Below are positions 31,501 to 43,900 of a stretch of 64,000 bases of DNA, piece by piece. Source of the DNA: Diphasiastrum complanatum. Taxonomy: Eukaryota > Streptophyta > Lycopodiopsida > Lycopodiales > Lycopodiaceae. Location: assembly GCA_029204225.1 (NCBI GenBank), contig CM055097.1:53621592-53685591 (forward strand). Direction: 5' to 3'. Each line of letters starts with the position of its first letter. The stretch's first letter is position 1. The notes beneath the pieces were generated by a model. That model searched no databases. It saw only the letters and a list, made by a program, of their open reading frames with translations, and was not told the origin of the DNA. The translations under genes and the position numbers were made by a program.

Positions 31501-32089
31501 GTTGAAGTGACATGATCTTCTTCTTTCAACCTGTTCCAATGCACAAAGCACTCTCTTGAATGCCAACAAATGAACTCAAGAAAAAATCACAAAGATATGG
31601 AACCTCTCAAATCTCTTCTAGCACTTCTAACTAGAAAATCAACACATAGAATAGTGAAATCTTGATCAACCTATGATATATCCTCAATCTTATGATTCTT
31701 GCCACTTACTAAGATTGAAATACACTCAAATGAAGTTCAGTAACCTCACAAACTAGAGATCCAGTCAAAATTAGGGTTTTGACAAAATCACAAAAAATTG
31801 AATATCTCAAATTCTACATGCAATTTCTAGAAACTTGATATATCTTCTTATAGATCCAATGAGACCCTCCTAATGCACCAAAAATCATTTAATTCCAGTA
31901 AACCAAGTGTGAAATTGGAATTGATCAAGTGTATAACCCTATATTGAGTTTTGACCTACAAAAGATCAATTCTACACATGCAAAAATGCTGATTTTTGAG
32001 TAGAAATCAAGCTAGCATGCTCTAGCATTGGTAACTCCTCCAAATCCTTGCTAAAGATGTCTAATCCTTTCATAACCTGAAACACAATA

Positions 32090-32101
32090 GCTCTGATACC
32101 A
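32090..32101 (-). promoter_or_regulatory. Primer-binding site of copia 2
   Basis: On the - strand tggtatcagagc directly follows the 5' LTR end, as in copia 1. Confidence 0.9.
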
Positions 32102-32759
32102 TGTGAAGGATTTCAGACCATTCAAGATCCAATCCATGTCCCTGATCTTTGGTTACAAAAAGGAGCAAACCAACAATCTTGCCAATGTAGAAAAATCATC
32201 ATCTACATACAAAATGAGATGCAAACTCTAAGAGATACTGATCAAACATGAACCAAAACATAAAATATGTTTTCTGTCCATACAATTACAGTACCCTACT
32301 ATATCTCACACGCATGGAACCGAAAATAGCAATAAATGATCATTCTACACACATCATTCTACACACAAGATTGCAAGATATCACCAAGATAGTGCACCAA
32401 TGAGTAGTAGAACCCAAAGAGAACCATGTATAATGATGAAATGAGAGAGAGAAGAGAGAAGGTGTGTCTCTCCACGAGTTACATCCTTTTATAGAGTGTC
32501 CAAACCCTATTTGGCCACTTGGCTTTCCCTCCAAAATGTAAACCCTACTATTTTTGGGTCTAGATTCAATGTACCCAAAGTTCAAATTTGAATCTCTCTC
32601 AAACTTGACTACCAACTTTCCCACACTTTCAAAAAGTGTTTATTGAATGTATTTTGAACTAATATAACTTGAAAAAGTTTATCTCTAAGTCTAAAATGTG
32701 TTTTGGCCTCTTATTGACAATCTACCAAAATATGACTAAACTAGTTGAAATCTCTCACA
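32102..32759 (-). repeat. 5' LTR of copia 2
   Basis: 658 bp; 14 bp longer than its partner because cattctacacacat is tandemly doubled near 32340-32367. TATA box TCTATAAAAG (- strand) at about 32486-32495. Confidence 0.93.
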
Positions 32760-33193
32760 TCCGATGCCCATTTGATAGTTTATGAAGAAAATATACATCT
32801 CCGAGTCATCAATGACAATGAAGGCCTTCCAAAATTCCTCAAGGAATCCAACCTAGGTAGCTGGTTTTGAAGGTAGTTCCCTCCACCAGCTTCTTAAGCT
32901 TTACCTTTAAGAAACAAGAGGACTGATGATATTTATTTCTCTTTGTGCAAGCTAAAATAGCTTGACCATCGATATATCCAATCTTCAACAACTTTGGGAA
33001 GTTTCAAATTTTTATCACTGGTAAACATGTCTGATTGGTAGCCCAAGTTGTTGGAGTTAATCGATTGTAAGCACTCTCCAACAACAAAACCACCTAGCTT
33101 TGGATTTGATACCACTTTCAAGTCCTTGACCCAAGGATTCAAAACTTGGTCACTGTAACAAGGAAGCAAGAGAGGATCAGTAGACCAACCCAA
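32760..33193 (-). pseudogene. Gypsy gag remnant, part 1
   Basis: Upstream part of the gag interrupted by copia 2. Around 33193-32933 it reads GWSTDPLLLPCYSDQVLNPW and VVEDWIYRWSSYFSLHKEK, then near 32860-32765 a stretch (LRNFGRPSLSL and, in another frame, EMYIFFINYQMG) that continues into the gag text at 27310. The gag text on both sides lines up with the related copy at 55370-56000. Confidence 0.55.
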
Positions 33194-33199
33194 CCAAAC

Positions 33200-34660
33200 C
33201 TAGATCGATCAGATATAGCCCCCAAGCTATGGGTCAATCAACTCGAATGGAGAGAGGCATCACCAGTAGCATGCGGCTACAATCACCAAAATTAAGTATA
33301 CACTAGTGAGAGTCCTATGGGTTATATCTTTAATTCCATGAGGCCTCATTATCATAATTAATTTATGGGTCGAGGTAGGCCTATTGACCTCCTTAAGGGA
33401 TAATAATCTGAGATCAGTCCAAACATGGGCAGGACAATACCCATGTGTGAAAATCCAATTTTTGTTAGAGGAATGGTGAGTCTTGGATGTATCTCATTCA
33501 TGTTGGATGAACTATGGTGATATGGGATGCCAAATATGAGATTTTGCAGTAGATGGTGATGAGGTGTGATCCCACTACCGGGGTGTGTGTCATTGATTCC
33601 ATACTAGTTGGATGGATGGTTTACCCGATGTGTGGCTCAAGTTTGCTTGACAATCGTGGTTTGTTCATTGGGATGTCTTTACACATGGCATGAGATATGA
33701 GGTTAACATAACATAAGTAAAATTTCAAAATTTAGTTTGTAGGCAGTATATAGGCTTTTAAGATTCCATGTTTTTATTTTATCTTGTTTAGGAGGTTAAA
33801 GGATGGAGGCTCACCCTATTCTAAATCCCATACATTGCCCTAGATTCTTGAGATTGAAGCACGGTTTTGGAGACATAAGCCTCTAGGGTAATCCATTTTC
33901 AAAAGTCAATGAATATTTTGGAATGTAATTCATTTTCAAAAGTCAATGGAGTAAATATTTTGGAACAATAAAGAAAATTTAAAACATTTAGGGGTAACAA
34001 TAAGTGTGGGTAGATTATTTTTCGAGAGGCTATGTAGGGCAAACAAAAAGTGTAATAGTCTTGTAGGAGCTTGGAATTTGAAGGGCATGTCCTTTCATGA
34101 TGAAGGATGAGATTTTTTAATTAAGGTTGAGCTTGATATGCTAGTTAATGTTTTACTTTTGAAATGAAGTAAAAGAGTTTAAGCCTTCCAAAACATGTTT
34201 TGATGACAACATTATAAAGTACCTTTCAAAACTTTGGCTTTCTAGATAGACTTTGACTTATCCCTTCTTTATAAAGGTTGAATGTAAAAGTCATATCTCC
34301 TCTTTTTCTTTTGGCCTTTTTGAAGTACAAAGGTCCCCTTGAAAGCCCTTGTAACTTGTAAATTTAAAACCTCGAGTGAATTTTTGCTCTTGCTAGTGGT
34401 AGCATTTAGGCCACCTACACACATGGTAACCATCAAGAGGCCGATGACTACAAAAAGTAGCTAATTGTATGTGGAGCTCTAGGAGTGGCAATGCACATAT
34501 GACTACTTCTCGTAAGTGTTGACCTCTTGATGTATCTGAAATGTAGCTACATATTGTGAGCCAATTTTGGCCACGTTTGATCTTCATTTCCTTTTTTTAA
34601 TGGACATGAATTCTTTTGCTCTCTTGAGTTTTGTCACGTGATTTTCACATCAATTGCCCG
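33200..34660. other. No gene recognised
   Basis: AT-rich DNA between the gypsy remnant and the MKK6-like gene. A block near 33215-33290 (ccccaagctatgggtcaatc … agaggcatcaccag) resembles one inside the LTR at 57350-57415, so both may derive from related retroelements. Confidence 0.3.
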
Positions 34661-34663
34661 AGC

Positions 34664-34666
34664 GAG

Positions 34667-34718
<52 letters not shown>
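34664..34718. repeat. (GA)n microsatellite
   Basis: GA units with one interruption. Confidence 0.95.
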
Positions 34719-34720
<2 letters not shown>

Positions 34721-35135
34721 ACAATCGATTGTTGAATGCATGTGGGAGAAGCCATCTATATTGGAGAAAGCCACTTTGCATGGATCCTCATGAACGATGA
34801 GATTCACTCAATTTTCAGTAGAAAGTTTAAACTCCATTCGTCACCCTTGATTCTATAGATACTAGCCTCTAATAAACAAAAGCAAGAAAATCTTACCTCT
34901 TGAAATGCTTCTATGCTAAAATTTTGACCCGAGAAACTTGGATATCATTTTGGTAACCAATAAAAGAGCTTATATGAAACCTCAGCTATGCCCAAGCAAG
35001 AACACCCATGGCTCTCAAATAAAGAGCTAGAGTTCCCAATTCTAAGGATTGACCTTTTCTTATTGTAGATCCTCTCATTATTATTAGCTACACTATCTAT
35101 TCTTATTCTTATTCAAAGGCAGCTCAAATGCAACA

Positions 35136-35137
35136 GT

Positions 35138-35168
<31 letters not shown>

Positions 35169-35179
35169 GCGCGAGAGAG
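35136..35179. repeat. (GA)n tract in the probable 5' UTR of the MKK6-like gene
   Basis: GA repeats with a few CG interruptions, about 135 bp before the ATG. GA-rich leaders are common in plant genes; a regulatory role here is inference. Confidence 0.85.
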
Positions 35180-35311
35180 CTTATCCTGAAACTTTCTTCT
35201 TCGTCTGCATTGCCACCATCGCTACTATTTCTCGTCTTCTGCTACACAGAGGAGAGGTTGTTGTAGTGCGGGTGGGGGACAGGGGCAAGGGCAAGGGAGG
35301 GAGTGATCATC

Positions 35312-37928
35312 ATGCCCAGGGCCAAACCTACTGCGAGGGGTCTCAGGGTTGCCGTCCCCAACCAAGAGACCCACATCTCCGACTTTCTGTGAGTTGCTCT
35401 TGTTCCTCAATGTTGTCTCTTTGTGGCTGAGTTTTGTTATGATTTCATCTCAGAAGCGATGTTTTTGATAAGAACTCAAACTCACAGCTAGAATCTAGAA
35501 GCTGTTTTGTTGTGGAAGAGGGTCACCGAATCAATGATGCAGTGCGGCTTGATGCTGTGTTAGTCTGGCATTTATCTGCAATACAAGGGTTTCAGTGCTC
35601 ATGACTTATTATCTTGCAAATCCAAAAACGTAGTGGGACTTCTTTTTTTTGACTAATCATTGACTGCATCACAACAAATCTTTTTCACCTTATAATTTTC
35701 TGACTCACTTCAGTCCTCTCTAAACAGACCTTGGTGCTCTGTTTGTTCTTTAGCAGTTATAAAGTGCTTCAGACTACTCAATTCTTTAATTTCTACTGGG
35801 CTATTGTTACGAATCACCCTATCATAGTTCACATATATGTTAAACTTAATGTGTATGTTAATGTCAATTTTCAGGACAGCTAGTGGAACTTTTCAAGATG
35901 GCGATTTGCTTTTGAACAGAGAAGGTCTTCGGATTGTCTCACAGGCACAATCAGCTAGTGTAAGTACAACCACTAAATTCGTCTTTTGGTAAAAGGCCAT
36001 TTAGGTTTGTCGGTTGCGTGCTGTGATCTGCCAACGATTGGAAACTAACTTTCTCTAACATGTATTCCTATTTTTAGTGGGAAATGCGAAAGCAGGATAA
36101 ACTCAATAAATTTGAAGGATTGTAGCAATTCTTTCGTTGAGAATGCACATTTTACTTAAAGAACTGTACGTATATTTGTGTGTGTATTTGTGCTGTGTGC
36201 ACGCTTGATGTGTGTGTGTGTGTGTGTTTATGCACATGAACAAGATTCTTGGATATGGCATCAAATGAGCTCAAAGATTATTTGGAAAGCAAACTCCAAT
36301 CAAGCTTACCAAATGAGACAAAGAGCACAAGTCATAAACGATAGATCCCTACAACAGCTAGTGTTGAACATTGTACGTCTCATTTGTTATTTCAGGTATT
36401 GTCATAGGCATAACATCGATCTATAGTTCCTTACAGAATTGCAATAGAGTTATCAACAAAGACCTGAACAGCTGAATTAAACAGTTTGCTAGCTCAATAG
36501 CACTCGCTGTAATTTTCCTGCTCAGAGGAATCCTTTCAAATACTACCATTTAGGGAAAAGGCACTGGGTCAAATAATAAAGTGACCAGCCTACTTTGCAA
36601 GCCACTGCTAGAAATCTTGAATAATGTATTTAAATTTCACATGGGCTTTTGGAACCCAATAGTGTAGTAAAGTCATATAGACCAATGCATATGGACTACA
36701 CTAGATTTGAATCTGCTATATTTTCTTCCTATTGGTCAAAGCTGGCCCTTGATTTTTTTGATGATTGTGAGATGTTTTGTTATGATGTCGCCTACATCCA
36801 CCCTCAATGTATGCAACCGATTGTTCAAGAATAAAAGCCCTAGAAACATCGGTAGTCTTAAATATGGATTTTACATAATGGAGCTGCATACTGATATACC
36901 CATGCCCCGCCCATCTGGTTAGGTCAATCGTAACAAATGGGCCCTGACCCTAGTGAGTGACCCGGTGAACTCTAGACTGCAATGGTAGCATCTCCATCTG
37001 CGGGCACGTGAACCATGGGACATAGCCACATCCCCCTGTATGAGGTCAACCTCAGCCCACATGCCCCTGCCAACAACCGACATGGTGTCGACGTGACTTG
37101 CAAAACATACACAAGCCATGCAAAGATTCAGTACATTGCAAATTAGGGCTAAACTGATGTGAAAAAGCAAGCATCACTTAGGCATACCATAGGGTTGCGT
37201 GGCGAACCAACCAGGCTCTACCACGTAGGCTTGAGTGGACCTAGACAGAGAGAAAGATGGGGCTCGAAAGTTGCCACATGGCAAGCCACATAGGCTTGCC
37301 TCGAGTAAAACCATGTAGGCTTGGGACTTGCCACGTGGAAAGCCACGTAGGACTACCAGACTTTTGTGTAGCAGGCCACATAGGCATGTCATAGGTTTGC
37401 TATCTACCAAGCATATCACATGCTGCCATGTGGCAAGCCAACCGGGCTCTACCACGTAGGTTTGAGTGGACCTAGAGAGAGAGAGATGTAGGTGGGCTCG
37501 AAAGTTGCCACGTGGCAAGCCACGCAGGCCTATCATAGGCTTGCGTGGCAGGCCACATAGGCATGGCATAGGTCTGATGTCTACCACGCAAGCATGTCAC
37601 AGGCTACCACATAGGCTTGCCATAGGCTTGTGTGGCAAGCCAACCAAGCTCTGCCATGTAGGCTTGAGTGGACCTAGAGAGAGATAGCTGGGGCTCGCAA
37701 GCTGCCACGTGGCAAGCCACGTAGGCATGTCATGAGACAATCCAGGCAGGCTTGGGACTTGCCATGTGGCAAGCCACATAGGCCTATCATAGGCTTGCGT
37801 GGCAAGTCATATAGGCATGACATAGGCTTGATGTCTGCCATGCAGGCATGTTGCAGTCTGCCAACATAGGCTTGTGTGGCACGCCGACTAAGCTATGCCA
37901 CCTAGGTCTGCCATGCAGGCTTGAGTGG

Positions 37929-37995
<67 letters not shown>

Positions 37996-40900
37996 TTCAT
38001 TAACGTCTTTTCCATGCCAAAAGGCATATAAGACAAATAAGTACATATCAAGTATGTGGACCACATGGGAGTGTATGAAAAACGTCTCCGAGATTGAAAG
38101 AAAAGCATATAAAATAGATCTAAATACAATTACCAGTGTTAACTAAACCAAAAAGGTATAAAGCAAGAAATAGCTATGTATAACGGGAGCAAGCCGCAAA
38201 TCATATCCTGGAGGTGATGATTATACTGCTGCTATTACTGAAGAAAGATGTAATACAAGCTGCAGTGGGGAGTGAAACTGAGATCTGCTGCCGTCGTCGA
38301 ATGTAGGAAGGACGTCTCCTCATGGTAGGACAAGTAGGTCTGGCTGCAGGGTAATGCTGGGAGGTGCACTGCCTGGGATCTCTGTGGGAAGTCGTGTTCT
38401 CATCATCGACATCATCATCTGAGTCTGGGACTGGTCGTGAGCTTCGTCTGGAGAAAAAGGAGGTAATCTACAGCTGTGTGTCTGGAGTAGTCTGACGCAG
38501 AGGCTGGAGACTTCGTCGTAATAGAAGCATCTCTCGGATCATAATTGCTACACAAAGTAAGTAACAAGTGAGCGCAAAGTAAGTGGTGTATGAACAAGCA
38601 CCCGCGAATCTCATAATAAGCTGGGAAAATGAAGATAAAATGCTCCTCAGCAAGGTTGCATCGAACCGCGGTTCGAACTTGAATCACGGTTTGAACCGTT
38701 CGAACCATTCGGACCCGGTTCGAACCAAATTCCGGTTCGAACTGGATTTATTTCAAAAACAAAATGTTTTGAAATTTTTTTTTTCCGGTTCGAACCGTTT
38801 TCCGATTCGAACCTGGCCTGCCGGTTCGAACCGGAAAGAATTGGTTCGAATCGTCCGGTTCAAATCGGGGTGTAACCTTGCTCCTCAGTCTCCACTGCAC
38901 CAAGGGAACATAGCTGGCAGATCCTATCCTCTCGTGGGTTACCCTGAAACCGACCAATCTCAATCTCAAGCTGGTGTGAAGAGACACGGAGCTGACCCGA
39001 TATCAATCTGAGACCATGTGATAACCCAGAGTGTAGGTAGTGTGGTAGAAGTGGGGACCCTGATACATCAGTCTCCCAAAAATGCAAGCCGATAAAAGTC
39101 GGATTTGACACTCAACTGACCCTGCCAGGCTCGATCAAGCTAAGCTCTATAGATGAATCGTCGGATGTAGTGATGGGTACCAGAAGGAAGTGCAGTGATA
39201 GAGATACCAAGTGTGCCAAGAAGTTGACCGAGATGTTGGCCCAGCCAGATGAAGTAAGACCGGTGCACCATACAGCTGATGCATATAGGGATGTAGGAGA
39301 AACAATGGTGTCAAAAAGCCGACACTTACTCGTGGCATCTCGAATAGACTTACGGAAGCAAAATCTCTCCATCTGGGCAAGGGAAGCATGGCCTTTCCTA
39401 AGCCTACTAGAAGTTGCCTGTCTCATACTAAATATAGGACCAGTAAAAAGTGTGCCTAAGTAAGTGTAGGATGGAACAATCTGCAGTGGCCGACTGTAGA
39501 AAAGGAGCTCCTGTCTCAACAGAAAGGTCTTGGAAGTGTTGAAGACCATCACCTTGGTCTTCGCAATGTTCACCCCTAGGCCCCATCAGGAACAGAAACC
39601 AAGAAGACAATCAATCTGCCTCTGTAACCCCTCTCTAGTAGGTGAAAGTAGAACCACATCATCTGCATAAAGAAGAATAGCGATCAAGATGTCTCCAAGT
39701 CTGCAACCAGATCCGCCACACTGCTCAATAACCCTCTCCAACTTATCAATATATAATCCAAAAAGTGTAGGAGAGAGGAACATCCCTCCCATGAAGCATC
39801 CATTGATGGAGCATCATCTCTTTGAAGATGTGGGTGTCAGCAATGGCAAAAGGAATGCTAGCCTCGTGAAAAAACTGGGCCACCAATCTCGTGCTGGTGC
39901 CTCTGCCACCCTCTGTCCAATTTGGTCTGATGAGAAGCTCTGGGCCTAATCAGATCAAAAGGGCAAGAGAAAACGTTCAAAAAATTAGCCAAGAGTTGTT
40001 GATGTAAATATCCAAGATGTGGATGTGCTTGCTCTCAATTTTGAGTTGAGAATGACAAATCATTTATGAAAGTCAATAATATTCAATCTCCAGAACATTT
40101 TAGGTTGAGTGCGAAATTTGTTCCACGTGTATGTTGATGTTTTAAATTGGTTAGAACAAATATATAGTGGCTACAAATGAACTCCGATGGATAGGTTACT
40201 CTAGAGTTGGTAATCCAAGATATGTAACAATCTACATGAAAGTGTTTTAGCTACTATATCCTTGTGCCTCAACTCTCAATATGTAAAATCAAGGCTTCTA
40301 CACAGTGAAAATCTATACCCTTTAGACAAAAAAAGTGCTCTTTGTCTCAACCTCGCCTATCCTACACATGGCAAATTTTGTCAACCTTGAGAATCTTCTA
40401 GAAATGGCTCATCTCCATATGGATGAGAGCAAACTTTGACCTGCCCCCCTAAATTGAACTTGAGGCTATCTTGACCTCCATAGTAGCTTACCAATCCCGC
40501 TAAGCGCATGATCCATATATGAATTGTCGGATATAGGAATGAGTCCCCATCAAAAGTGTGAAATAAATAAGCCAAATGAATCCAATAGACATGAGGCTTA
40601 ATAGTGCTAGAATGAGCGATGTCCCTGCTCACGCATGGCATGTGACGACGTGAGTGTTATCCATGGATATATCTCTCTCCTTGTATCATCTAGATCAGAG
40701 TTCGAAACTTTTTTTAATGTAGATGATCAATTTGAAGACAACAATTGTCACCTAAATAGGAGGCATGGTCACCTTCGTTAGTAGGACAATTTGATGTGGA
40801 ACATATGAGTTATGATCAAAATCTCAGGTGTTGAATCAATGAAGCATAAAAGACAGCAATAGACTAAATCCCTACAAGCAATAGACAAGACAATAGGTTC

Positions 40901-43900
40901 TCCCACGAAGAGCCCAAGCAATACCAATCAATAATCTGAAAAATGAGTGTACAAATGCCCCTATAAATACCCTACCAATGAACCCTAAAATATGAATTCA
41001 AAAGTAAAGGGAGGCAAAATGTGGAGGGAAAATAGTGCGGCCTCCTACGGGCCCCCACTCCACATATAACCATATAATAAGGGCCCAAGGCCAGTCAATG
41101 TCATAAAAAAGGACCTAGTGCGGGTCATAAGTTGCATCCGCAATAGGCTGAACTGGCTGAACAGAAAGAATAGCCGCACAGTGGGCCTTCGAGAGGCTCC
41201 GTATGAACTGCTTCCCGGAAATAAGCTGATAGTCTTGCTGAGAATCAATACCGGAAAATATATGCTGAGTACCATCATGAGAATGTCAATGTCTGCTGCT
41301 GGAGGTTTACTGTAACCGCACGAAGGGATGCAAACCAATCAGCACCGAGGATAAGATCGTACCGTGCAAGTGGAATAATATGAAAATCTGCCTGACCAAG
41401 GAAGTCTCCAATCCGATATGAAAGCATCCTGAAAGTCTCGTGGCAAAGGACCAGAAGATGAAGGAGTCTCGAGTGGTGGAAATGTACGCTGTGGGGGAAC
41501 ATGTGAAGATAGTGGAGAAACACTGGACTGTAATGATAGTGTAGCAATCTGGGCAGAAAGAGCAGTGAACGTCTCTCGTAACTCCTGGCGTAAGTACATC
41601 ACTCATGGCTTCCCTAAGATGATCTCGGAATTCATGCCGTACTTCGTCAAGGTAAGTGGAAGACGGTATGCGAGGCTCAGAAGATGTAGGGGAAGTATCC
41701 ATGGTCACGGAATGCAGGAAGTGAAGAGAGTGTAAGAAAAGCTTAATATCGGAGGGAGCGGACTTTTGTCGTCACCTCCAATACGCTTGAGGTACACAAA
41801 CGACACTAAGAGCAAGAAAGGAAATGACAAATGTCAAGAAAAGGTGTGGAAAGCAAGGAAAAACCAGCAAAGATACCTCTCGATAGAGCTCCAAGCGTGT
41901 GCGAAGAGCTGGCTGGAAAATGTGACCACAAGGAGAATGAAAGTGGGCGCTGGACAGCCTCCAATCAAGATAGTACTTGAATTGTCGAACCCGGGCTGCA
42001 CTGGTTTGCTTTTTTACAAAGCAAACTACTGGACGCCAGATTAGGATTAGCATGATTGCTATTGGGTTGGCCCAATTCACAAGTGACCCATTTAACAGGC
42101 TGGCATGGCCATGGATGTGACCAATAGGGCTTCCTAGTGGGGAAAAGCCCTATCAAGAGTCGGCTTTTTCAACATGCTGGCTGGACTGATTGGATCTACA
42201 AGTGGTTGGTCTATTTTGAGCTTCAAATGGAGGTGGTGGGGGAGACAGGCGTAGTTATAATGTGGGCAAATGTGACAACAATAGGTCTAGGGCATTGACT
42301 CAGAGGAACTTGGAAGAGGGAGAGAAATCCTCAGACTGAGCAGATGGATGTTGAGGGGCTTGTTCAATGATTGTAGGACCATGCAGCAATGAAACTGAAC
42401 TATGTAGGTGAAGTTCTGGGCAGGAGGCTAGGGCAGCACATTATCAAGGTATAGGAGAGGAGGGTGATCGGGAGAATGGGTGCACCAATTATCTGTCCAT
42501 TCAGCAGGTTGAAAGAAGGTAAATCGTTCTTCAAAGTTTAGACAACCATGCCCACATTTTTTCTGCCAAGCCAGATATTTTACATGGCCTTTCACTGTAT
42601 CAAACGTGAACAAATAAATAGTTTCCTTCATAGGAATTTGCACATCTTCAAGGTAAAATATATTGCTGAGTTTTGATTTATAGAGGTACTTGGTTGCATT
42701 TTGAACTGGTCCTCTTTTCTGACATTCATAGATAGAATTGTCTATACCTCAAAAAGTATGTAAGATATACAATTGTAATGGTTCTAAAAGTTTCACTAGT
42801 GAGCTACGTTATACAAAGATCTTCAAAGACTTATGGCTTTTGACTTGTTAAAGACTTCTTGTCTATTGCAGCCTGGTGATGGGCAAATAACACTTGCAGA
42901 TCTGGAGACTGTCAAGGTGATAGGAAAGGGAAGTAGTGGTGTCGTTCAGCTTGTTCGTCATAAATGGACAGGACAAATATTTGCTTTAAAGGTAGGGAAC
43001 TTGATTTTTTATTCAAATCATTATTTGTATAGTTTTATGAGTTTGAATTGGGTAGTCAAATACTTTATGTATAGTGAGACTGCTTTTCAAGTTAGTTGTG
43101 AACCTTCAGTCAAATGGTTTTATTTATACAGAATCTAATTTTTCAAGTTAGTTGCAGGCTTCAACTTTTACCCATAGGTGAGCTCAATTATGAAGATTGA
43201 CATCAAATGGATATATAAGGCAACAAATGATAATCACAAAGCACTCTCCAACTAAGAATACTCAATGAAAATTGTGAACTGGTGATAGCTCAGGGAGATC
43301 TCCAATAGGACTCTTTAAACTAAGAGCTGAAATTACTAAATCAATGAACTAGTTGATGAGAGTATGTAGCACCTGCAAGTCTAAAACTAGGGCAAATATT
43401 CCCGGTATATTTGGTGCTTGCCATTTTAAGTCAAATAAAGAAATTTTTTTGCTAACTTAATAAGTAGGCCCGGTTATCATATGGTGCGAAAAAAAGCTAT
43501 GAGTCCCTATGTATGGAAGTGCATGTATGGCCTGTTTGTCCATAACACACCCATATCAAAAAAATTATTGGTCCCAATTGGGCCTATAAAACATCAAACG
43601 ACTGAAGCTGTCAATGTGGGCTATAAAATGTAAATATTGCAAACAATGCACACTGTAAAATTGCAAAAATCGTATGTTGAAGATGCTGCCACAAGATGTT
43701 GATGATGTAGCATTTATTACAAAAACTGCATGTGCTAAGGATGTGGCTGCCACGGAGTACTGGCAACGAAGATATGAAACAGCTGCTATGATGTGACTGT
43801 TGTTAGGCTATACGAATGGACCAAGAATGCCATTAGAAAAGGAATCTGAGGAACATTGTGTGTTACAAAAGAAGAAATTGCTCACATGTACTGTGCCAGC

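Larger units (their letters stand above)
27311..32759 (-). mobile_element. Second Ty1/copia element (copia 2), - strand, pol scrambled
   Basis: LTRs at 27311-27954 and 32102-32759, 5-bp target duplication tccga (27306-27310 and 32760-32764), primer-binding site at 32090-32101 and purine tract next to the left LTR. By eye the LTRs differ at roughly 20 positions (about 3%) plus one 14-bp tandem duplication, so it is older than copia 1. Gag is about as long as, and clearly related to, that of copia 1, but the LTRs are a different family. The integrase-RT-RNase H part is reduced and rearranged. It probably depends on another element for movement. Confidence 0.95.

Noticed and set aside
37174-37779. 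ORFs of up to 137 codons in the 230-bp tandem repeat
   Set aside because: Repeat-derived frames on both strands with no domain; the region is intronic.
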